Below are positions 14,594-20,467 of a DNA stretch of 20,467 nucleotides, one piece after another. The position numbers were made by a program, and so were the translations under genes. This DNA comes from DASSFG01 sp035547915. Its GTDB lineage: Bacteria; Planctomycetota; Planctomycetia; Pirellulales; JAICIG01. Under the pieces are notes generated by a model. It did no database searches, had not been told where the DNA came from, and saw only the letters and a program-made list of their open reading frames with translations. Location of the stretch: assembly GCA_035547915.1 (NCBI GenBank), contig DASZTS010000098.1, positions 1 through 20,467 of the forward strand, in the 5' to 3' direction. Position 1 is the stretch's first letter. The number at the start of each line of letters is the position of its first letter.

Positions 14594-15937
14594 ATGTCGC
14601 ATCGAGCTATTCTGCGTCGGGACTTCCTGCAAATCGGCTCCTTGGGCATCGGCGGATTGACCTTGGGCGATCTGCTGGCCTCGGAGGCACAGGGCAATAG
14701 CCCGGCAACCAATCGGAAGTCGGTAATCATGGTCTGCCTGCCTGGCGGACCGAGCCATATCGACATGTACGATCCGAAGCCCTATGCGCCCGCGGAATTC
14801 AGGGGCGAGTTCTCCACCATCCCGACCAACGTGCCCGGCCTCGAGTTATGTGAGCTCATGCCGCTGCAAGCGCAGATCGCCGACAAGTTCTCGGTGATCC
14901 GTGGGATGAAGTTCTTGGGTAGGCACGATCCCTACGAACTCTTGAGCGGCCGCCCGTCGGCCCGATCCGGCGAGATCCAGGCGGCCGAGAAATGGCCGGT
15001 CTTCGGCTCGGTCGTCAGCCGGGTGCGCGGCGACTCGGCCACATCGATCCCTCCCTACGTCAATCTCAACGATCTTCGTGTGGTTCCGGAAGCAGACGAT
15101 CCCGAGGTGCCACGCTACATGGGACCGGCCCATGGTCCGTTCCGTCCCAGCGGCCCCGGTCTGGCGAACTTGCGGCTTCCCGACAACGTGTCGTTCGATC
15201 GACTCGATATTCGCCGGACCCTGCTCGACGAATTCGATCGCTTCCGCCGCCAAACAGAGGCATCGGACGCGATGCGCGCGTCGACCGAGTTTCAACGGCG
15301 AGCGATCGGAATGGTGGCCTCGAACGCCGTGTATCAGGCACTCGATCTGAACCGCGAAGATCCCCGCGTCCAGGAGCGTTATCAGGGATGTACCAACCTG
15401 TTGTTGGCGCGTCGCCTGGTCGAAGCGGGCGTCTCGGTGGTGACGGTCGCACAAGGTGGCGTGCAGAAAGGACCGGGCCTGCCCGTGTTCGGTGTCTGGG
15501 ACACGCACACCGAAAACTTCCCTGCGATGCGCAAGATGTTGCCGGCCTACGATTATGCGATCCACACGCTGCTGACCGATCTCTACGAACGGGGCCTCGA
15601 TCAGCAGGTGGCGGTCGTGATCTGGGGCGAATTCGGCCGCTCGCCACGCATCGGCGATGAGTCGCGCGCCTTGGGCAGCCGCTATGCGACCGGTCGCGGT
15701 CATTGGTGGGACGCCGGTTTCGCGGTCGTTGCGGGTGGCGGACTGCGGATGGGACAGGTCGTGGGCGAGACCGATGCACGGGCCGAGCGCGCGAAAGGGC
15801 GTCCCTACACGCCGCAAAACGTTCTCGCCACGATCTACCACGTCCTCGGCATCGATTCCGGTACCGCGTTTCCCGATTACCACGGCCGGCCCGTCCACCT
15901 TCTCGACGACCGCGAACCGATCCGGGAACTGGTCTGA
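14594..15937 (+). CDS. DUF1501 protein, Tat-exported, without a DUF1549/1553 partner
   Basis: 447 residues. The start is secure: an in-frame TAA lies 15 bases upstream. The N terminus LRRDFLQIGSLGIGGLTLG is a good twin-arginine signal. Conserved blocks: PGGPSHIDMYDPKP (50-63), VWDTHTENF (301-309), WGEFGRSPR (344-352) and TGRGHWWDAGF (366-376), the Asp/His positions of the alkaline-phosphatase-like fold. The C-terminal TPQNVLATIYHVLGID is also typical of the family. Unlike the other copy in this window it stands alone, and its neighbours on both sides are on the opposite strand. It belongs to a separate subtype of the family, judged by its low similarity outside the motifs. The stop is 18 bases from the convergent TlpA fusion. 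Confidence 0.88.
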   Translation: MSHRAILRRDFLQIGSLGIGGLTLGDLLASEAQGNSPATNRKSVIMVCLPGGPSHIDMYDPKPYAPAEFRGEFSTIPTNVPGLELCELMPLQAQIADKFSVIRGMKFLGRHDPYELLSGRPSARSGEIQAAEKWPVFGSVVSRVRGDSATSIPPYVNLNDLRVVPEADDPEVPRYMGPAHGPFRPSGPGLANLRLPDNVSFDRLDIRRTLLDEFDRFRRQTEASDAMRASTEFQRRAIGMVASNAVYQALDLNREDPRVQERYQGCTNLLLARRLVEAGVSVVTVAQGGVQKGPGLPVFGVWDTHTENFPAMRKMLPAYDYAIHTLLTDLYERGLDQQVAVVIWGEFGRSPRIGDESRALGSRYATGRGHWWDAGFAVVAGGGLRMGQVVGETDARAERAKGRPYTPQNVLATIYHVLGIDSGTAFPDYHGRPVHLLDDREPIRELV

Positions 15938-15955
15938 CGCGACAAGGTCCGCTCG

Positions 15956-18382
15956 CTACTGAGTGTCCGTATCGACCTTCACAAGCCCTTCGATAACCCG
16001 GTCGAGTTCGTCGGCCTCGGGGTCGATGGCGCGGATGATCCCTTCGGTGTCGATCACAAAGACGCGCGGCCAGTGGGGCACGTCGTAGTCGGTCTCGATG
16101 GGACCGTTGGTTTCTTCGCCGTCCCACCAGCAGCGCCAGGCCATCTGCTTCGCTTCCATGGTGGCCAGCGCTAGCTCGCGTGTATCGCCACAATTGACAC
16201 CGAGCAATGCGAACGGCTTGCCGCGGTAACGCTTCGCGAGCTCGCGTTCGTGCGGCACCATCCGCATGCACGGACCGCACCACGAGCCCCAGAAGACGAG
16301 CAGCACGACCTGCCCGCGATGATCGGCCAACGACATCGGCTTGCCATCCAGTGCCTCACCGGTGATGGGCGGCGCCGGTCGGCCGATCTTCAGGTCGGGC
16401 AAATTCTTCAAACGGGCCAGTTCGTGTTTGGCCTTTTCGCCCAGAGTTGCCTTGCCGTCGGGCGTCGGCAGCTCGGCGAACTCGTCGAACGTCTGCTGAT
16501 AGAAGCGCCCGGCGTCGGCCAGGAGCGGAGCCTTTGCCTCTTCGGGCAGTTCGCGTCCCCAGGGGAACGCTTCGCGGCGGTAATAGTCCCCCAGCGCGAA
16601 GATAGCCTGCCCACGGACCTCGCGTTGCGGATGCCTCTCGGCGACCGCCTTCAGAATGCGCGCGGCCCACACCTCGCCACCTCGATATCGCAGCGCGAAG
16701 CAAAGCCGGCCCATGCCCGGCTTTTCCAAATGGTCGTTGAGAACGATCGAGACCTGCGAGTCGTCGAGAAAGTATTGCATTTCGCAGACCAGCACGAGCA
16801 CGGCTTCGAAGGCCGCGGGGTCGGTCGCATGCTCGCTGATCACAAAATTCAAATCTTCGGCCCGCGCTTGCTTGTCAGCGAAGTATCGGTTGTTCGCGTC
16901 CTGGACCTTCTGTTGGTCGTGCTGGGCTGCTCGCAAATCCGCCCGAAACTGTTGTTCGCGCTGCGCATTCTCCTGAGCGATTTTCTTCACGCGCGCAGCG
17001 ACGGCCGGATCGGGCTTCACGGGCTTGCCGGCGGCAGCCTCCAGTTTCTTGGCCCCACGGGCTGCTTCGGCCTCGCTTGCGTTCCGGTAAAGTGTGAAAT
17101 CGAGATTCTCGACGGCGTCCTGCCCGGCGGTGATTTCGAGCCGTTTCATGATTCGCGGCTCCGGGTAGATGAACCCGCTGGGAAGACCGCTGAAGTACAG
17201 TTTCGCGCGGCCCGACGGCAAACGCAGTCGATAGCGGCCGTCGCCATCGGTTCCGTCGTCGGCCAGGCCGGACCCTGGCTGCGTATCGGTCAACGCCACG
17301 ACGTAAGCCGCCTCGACGGGCTTACCGTCGGCATCGACAACCCGACCAGAGACGTCAACGCCGGTCTCCATCGAAAAGGCGACCTCCTTCGTCTCACCGT
17401 TCGCGACCGATAGGCGCTCTATGGGCCTCATGATCCATCGGCGACTTGGGTCTCGGACCGACAAATCGAACGGAACCGCCGGCAAGGCATGAACGGCGAA
17501 CCGCCCGTCGTCGTCGGTCACTGCCTCAAACGTCGAAAGGAAGAAGACGCCCAGCGGACCGGCGGAGAGCGAGGCGGCCACGCGCATCCCTACAGCCGGC
17601 GTTCCATCGGGTAGCTCGACGCGACCGGCCAGGACGCCCTCTTTGGCGACGGCCAGCCGGATCGGCTCATCGAACCGCTTGTTCTCGTTCCGCCATTGCG
17701 CCTCCGCGAGCTCCTCGCCGACCGTCAGTAAATACAAGCTGCCCTGCACCGGCACATCGTCGAACCGGACGTGCCCCGCGGCGTCGGGCTGCTTATCGAA
17801 GATCTCTGGAAATGCCGTATGGAGACCCGCGAACGGAAGATGCCGAGGAAACGACTGGTAATCGAAATCGCCTGACCCGGTATTGATGTGCAAGACTTGC
17901 GTGTGCACCGTCACCCGCGTGACGTCGAAGCCGTCCGGCACCGTGACGACACCTTCCACCGTCCTGGATGGCTCCAACTGCACACGAAACTCGGCATTGA
18001 TGCGCGACCGTCCCTTCCAATTCGCCGTCCGCCCGACCCCCACCAGCCGCCCGGGCACGCGGGCATAGGCCCAGCGGTCGAAGTGGCCATCTCCGTCCGT
18101 AGGCACAGCGCGCGGACACGCGGCCCGTCCCTTCTCATCCGACACGAACGGGCCGAACTGCTTATAACGCACCGGTTCTCCGGCGACCGCCTGGAACAGG
18201 TGGACCTCCGCTCCGACCACCGGTTTGCCGGCTCGGTCGACGCACAACACGGTTACGGGCTCATCTTGTGCGGCAGCGTTCGATGCTCCCGATTCACCGG
18301 CCTTGGGCCCCTCGGCTGCTGCGATACAGCACAACGCCGACGCCAGCATGAAAATCGCCGCTCGGCACTGGCCGATCAGCAT
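15956..18382 (-). CDS. Exported multi-domain protein: carboxypeptidase-regulatory-like domains + TlpA thioredoxin
   Basis: 808 residues from the ATG at 18382, which gives a compact signal peptide (AAIFMLASALCCIAAA). Earlier ATGs at 18436, 18472 and 18493 are possible but would place the hydrophobic core late. Domains: four beta-sandwich CarboxypepD_reg/transthyretin-like repeats, about 42-135, 140-245, 250-340 and 342-430, each with a DxxGKPV- or PDGTP-like turn; a charged Ala/Lys/Glu/Gln-rich helical linker to about 520; a helical region possibly of repeat type to 655; and a C-terminal TlpA/AhpC-like thioredoxin (664-808). The last has FWGSWCGPC (active cysteines 702 and 705) and HWPRVFVID carrying the cis-proline. 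Likely an envelope thiol-disulphide reductase tethered to binding domains; partner unknown. Confidence 0.85.
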   Translation of the reverse strand: MLIGQCRAAIFMLASALCCIAAAEGPKAGESGASNAAAQDEPVTVLCVDRAGKPVVGAEVHLFQAVAGEPVRYKQFGPFVSDEKGRAACPRAVPTDGDGHFDRWAYARVPGRLVGVGRTANWKGRSRINAEFRVQLEPSRTVEGVVTVPDGFDVTRVTVHTQVLHINTGSGDFDYQSFPRHLPFAGLHTAFPEIFDKQPDAAGHVRFDDVPVQGSLYLLTVGEELAEAQWRNENKRFDEPIRLAVAKEGVLAGRVELPDGTPAVGMRVAASLSAGPLGVFFLSTFEAVTDDDGRFAVHALPAVPFDLSVRDPSRRWIMRPIERLSVANGETKEVAFSMETGVDVSGRVVDADGKPVEAAYVVALTDTQPGSGLADDGTDGDGRYRLRLPSGRAKLYFSGLPSGFIYPEPRIMKRLEITAGQDAVENLDFTLYRNASEAEAARGAKKLEAAAGKPVKPDPAVAARVKKIAQENAQREQQFRADLRAAQHDQQKVQDANNRYFADKQARAEDLNFVISEHATDPAAFEAVLVLVCEMQYFLDDSQVSIVLNDHLEKPGMGRLCFALRYRGGEVWAARILKAVAERHPQREVRGQAIFALGDYYRREAFPWGRELPEEAKAPLLADAGRFYQQTFDEFAELPTPDGKATLGEKAKHELARLKNLPDLKIGRPAPPITGEALDGKPMSLADHRGQVVLLVFWGSWCGPCMRMVPHERELAKRYRGKPFALLGVNCGDTRELALATMEAKQMAWRCWWDGEETNGPIETDYDVPHWPRVFVIDTEGIIRAIDPEADELDRVIEGLVKVDTDTQ

Positions 18383-18526
18383 GCGGATATCGGTTAGGTG
18401 GTCGGCACGATCGGTGACGCGATTTTGGACGTTCATCGTGGTGTCCGTTTGACACGGGGACAGCCTTTTCATGGCCGATTCGGCAGTTGCCATTCTGATG
18501 ACCCCGTAGCCACCAATCAAGCAATG

Positions 18527-19369
18527 CTATTGGATCGGTTGCCCCTCAAAAACGACCTTGTATGCATTCCTGCCTGGATCAATCCTGCTCGGGCGGTGTC
18601 GGACCACGATTTGTTCGTCCGCGCTTTCTCCGACTGTGTTCCCATCCGCGATGACGGGACCACTCAGGATGAGATAGTGGGCAACGTTGGAGACAAATTC
18701 AAAAAGATCTTCCACAGTCTTCTTGCAGCGATCCACCTCAATTTCCATAAGACCGAATTGGTTCATGCCAAGCGTGTACATCCCGATCTCATCTTTTGAC
18801 GGGACGATGAGTTGGAGCCGCAGCCACACCGGTACCGGTACGTGTTCCTCCGAGATGTTGGCGCAAAAATCTTCGAAAATCGTCCGCGAATTGCATACAT
18901 GGGCATTACCCCAATAGACACCCATACCGTCGAAGAGCTTCAGAGCAACCAACGCCAATCGCGACACAGTGATCGCGGATTGAATTGGTGTTTGATCACC
19001 GGCACCGATGTTCGTGACAATGATATGCGACCGATGCTTGGCGACCTCCTCTTTCCCTCCTGGCCAGAGAAAGTTGCCGTCGGCGTTTTTTTCTGCCTCT
19101 TGTTCGGGAATCGGCGCCGGCATATGAGCGAGGAACCCCACGGTGCCTTCACCGTGATTCACGGTGACGATGCTCCCGTCGTCGATGTCGGCTGAGTAAC
19201 CGTGTCCGAACACTTCGACGACCAATTCGCCGGCTTGCGACAGGTCGCCGGGCTCCGCGGCCCCGCAGAGCACAAAACAATGTCGGGTAATCTCCGTCTC
19301 GGGCTTACCACCTTCGGCGCCCGTCCGAGTTGCCTGCTTCTTCTTGCCAAAGAAACCGAAAAGTCCCAT
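18527..19369 (-). CDS. DUF4261-like protein, function unknown
   Basis: 280 residues from the ATG at 19369; an ATG at 19381 adds four. The start MGLFGFFGKKKQ is short, basic and hydrophobic without being a signal peptide, so the protein is probably cytosolic or peripherally membrane-bound. The central part (ITVSRLALVALKLFDGMGVYWGNAHV) and C-terminal half (WLRLQLI, YTLGMNQFGLMEIEV) recall the DUF4261 family, by memory of pattern, not by search. Composition differs from the neighbours: hand counts give 26 of 60 G+C for 18661-18720 and 28 of 60 for 18721-18780, against 40 of 60 for 15601-15660. That is consistent with acquisition from elsewhere or a relaxed, fast-evolving gene. Divergent from the next gene. 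Confidence 0.65.
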   Translation of the reverse strand: MGLFGFFGKKKQATRTGAEGGKPETEITRHCFVLCGAAEPGDLSQAGELVVEVFGHGYSADIDDGSIVTVNHGEGTVGFLAHMPAPIPEQEAEKNADGNFLWPGGKEEVAKHRSHIIVTNIGAGDQTPIQSAITVSRLALVALKLFDGMGVYWGNAHVCNSRTIFEDFCANISEEHVPVPVWLRLQLIVPSKDEIGMYTLGMNQFGLMEIEVDRCKKTVEDLFEFVSNVAHYLILSGPVIADGNTVGESADEQIVVRHRPSRIDPGRNAYKVVFEGQPIQ

Positions 19370-19596
19370 GAGCGCTTCCATTGGGAGAACGCGTTACGCC
19401 CCTGCGTGTTTCTTCACGACGTCCCGGTACGCCGTGAAAGGGGTCGCGGGCCGTTGAGGTAAAGCTACTTGGCGCGGCCGACCGCGTAACAGATCCTATA
19501 ACGTGTGGGTGTGATCCAACAACATCCCGAGAGCGAGGCGATCTTTTTTCGCCCCCGACCGAGGCCCATCTCAACGAACCTGCCGAGGCTTTTGCC

Positions 19597-20100
19597 ATGA
19601 ACATCGAGTGTCGATTGGCCAGATTGGAAGCGCAGAACCGATGGCTGAGGGTGGTCGCCTTGGCGGCGCTGGTGTCGGGTGTGCTGCCGTGGGTGATGGG
19701 GAACCAAGCGGAAGTCCCAGAAAATATCCAGGCGAGACGGTTTACCCTGATCGGCGACGACGAAACTCCGGTCGGTACGTGGGAGTTCGACGCCGCGACG
19801 AAGGGCACCTCGCTCAGCGTGCAATCGGCCAAAGCATCGCCCGCCGTCGTGTTGACATCATCGCCCGACGAATCGACGATTCGCCTGTCAAATGGTATCC
19901 GCGTGCCGCCACAAGCGATCGTTCCGCCACAAGGACGGCGACGAGATGTCCAACCAAGTGATGCGGACATTGCCCTGACCACCGGCAAGACCGAAACGAC
20001 GATCAAGATGAACGACGGCTCGATCGCCATCTATCGGCACGGCAACACGGCGTTCGTAGCGCCGCCCAAATCGTCCATTCTTCCGGTGACCGAGAAGTAG
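19597..20100 (+). CDS. Small membrane-anchored protein with coiled N terminus and beta-rich exterior
   Basis: 167 residues, function unknown. The N terminus MNIECRLARLEAQNRWLR is amphipathic with leucine spacing of a short coiled coil, followed by a single hydrophobic helix (VVALAALVSGVLPWVMG) that should anchor it with the rest outside. The exterior begins with IQARRFTLIGDDETPVGTWEF, a segment repeated in many planctomycete proteins as strand-turn-strand blocks with a D-D/E-G turn. A second weaker block follows (LTTGKTETTIKMNDGSIAIY). GAGG about 12 bases upstream is a modest ribosome site. A stem-loop at 20129-20144 follows the stop. Confidence 0.65.
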   Translation: MNIECRLARLEAQNRWLRVVALAALVSGVLPWVMGNQAEVPENIQARRFTLIGDDETPVGTWEFDAATKGTSLSVQSAKASPAVVLTSSPDESTIRLSNGIRVPPQAIVPPQGRRRDVQPSDADIALTTGKTETTIKMNDGSIAIYRHGNTAFVAPPKSSILPVTEK

Positions 20101-20229
20101 CTCGGAAGTTCTTATCGGCTCGTTGCGGTCCGGGTTTTCCCGGATGGAATGCCTGAGCCCGCCCGCCCCCCCGGCTCGCGAGATACGGCAGACAGGTGAT
20201 GCGCCGACGGGCCTTTGTCGACCACCGGC
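20101..20229. other. Non-coding 3' flank
   Basis: No credible frame. The only structure seen is the short TCCGGG stem-loop at 20129-20144. The region ends at the left target duplication of element copy 3. Confidence 0.5.
20129..20144 (+). terminator. Possible 3' stem-loop
   Basis: TCCGGG and CCCGGA form a perfect 6-bp stem with a TTTT loop, 28 bases after the stop of the preceding gene. No downstream T-run, so termination is only a possibility. Confidence 0.35.
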
Positions 20230-20330
20230 TAAGAGCGGCTGACAAAACCTGGAAGCCGGAGCGCCGTGGGTCAAAATCGGCTGTGACGCCGATTTTTCGA
20301 AGCTCGATCCAGTTTCGTCGGTTGCTCTAA
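20230..20330 (-). mobile_element. Palindromic MITE-like element, copy 3 (inverted), with TAA target duplication
   Basis: The element proper runs 20233-20327 (95 bp) from GAGC to GCTC, opposite in orientation to copies 1 and 2. TAA is present directly on both sides (20230-20232 and 20328-20330). A central 9-bp perfect stem pairs 20273-20281 (AAAATCGGC) with 20288-20296. It differs from copy 2 by about three substitutions and four gap positions, despite the ~19 kb distance. It lies in non-coding DNA, 130 bases past the nearest stop codon. Confidence 0.85.
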
Positions 20331-20467
20331 CCCAAGTTAGAGAGTTCGAGTGCGGTTTCGAGAATTTTTAGCCGGGAACCGACCGTAAGTTCAAGGTTGA
20401 TGGGGCCCGGCGTGGCAAAGGGCGATGTAGTGAAGACCTACTTTCTTGACGTCGCCCAACCCTGTGC
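20331..20467. other. Non-coding end of window with one hairpin
   Basis: No gene seen before the window ends. GGGCGATGT (20420-20428) pairs with ACGTCGCCC (20449-20457) as a 9-bp stem including one G-T pair and a 20-base loop. Whether it belongs to a gene or RNA beyond the edge cannot be said. Confidence 0.35.

Noticed and set aside
16250..17413. Plus-strand frame of 387 codons inside the TlpA fusion
   Set aside because: It is opposite to the WCGPC-containing protein and lacks any domain signal.

Overview
This window looks like a piece of a planctomycete chromosome, most likely from the Pirellula/Rhodopirellula side of the phylum. The basis is the set of protein families. There is a secreted cytochrome-like DUF1549/DUF1553 protein followed directly by a DUF1501 protein, a second DUF1501 gene, a carboxypeptidase-regulatory/TlpA fusion, and several small exported proteins of planctomycete style. 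The DNA is GC-rich and I saw no rRNA, tRNA, CRISPR array or complete transposase gene.

Layout from left to right. 1-563 holds no convincing gene. 564-5021 is a minus-strand block: a nucleoside/guanine-type deaminase, a class III aminotransferase, a Gfo/Idh/MocA oxidoreductase and an exported Arg/Asp-rich protein. Divergent from the last is an S1/P1-type nuclease (5187-6161), which converges on ribose-5-phosphate isomerase A (6230-6910). A small exported protein with an acidic 8-residue repeat tail follows (7076-7639), then the DUF1549/DUF1553 + DUF1501 pair (7732-12194). Two tandem ATP-grasp ligases of the D-Ala-D-Ala ligase type lie on the minus strand (12204-14291). A second, unpaired DUF1501 gene (14594-15937) converges on the large TlpA fusion (15956-18382). 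The window closes with a lower-GC DUF4261-like gene (18527-19369), a small membrane-anchored protein (19597-20100) and non-coding DNA.

The most striking non-genic signal is a family of short palindromic elements of 95-100 bp, with three full copies (1067-1166, 1237-1333, and 20233-20327 inverted) and one remnant (539-563). They have terminal inverted repeats starting GAGC, a central hairpin, and a 3-bp direct repeat TAA or TTA at both ends of every full copy. That is the structure of a non-autonomous transposable element (MITE). The GAG tip and the TNA-type 3-bp duplication resemble the IS1031 subgroup of the IS5 family, which is an inference. Two of the four elements sit exactly on the TAA stop codon of a gene, so they entered without altering the protein.

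Functional themes: housekeeping (rpiA), exported or periplasmic proteins (S1/P1 nuclease, DUF1549/1553, DUF1501, TlpA fusion, small secreted proteins), and two uncharacterised metabolic sets (aminotransferase + oxidoreductase, and paired ATP-grasp ligases) whose products cannot be named from sequence alone.
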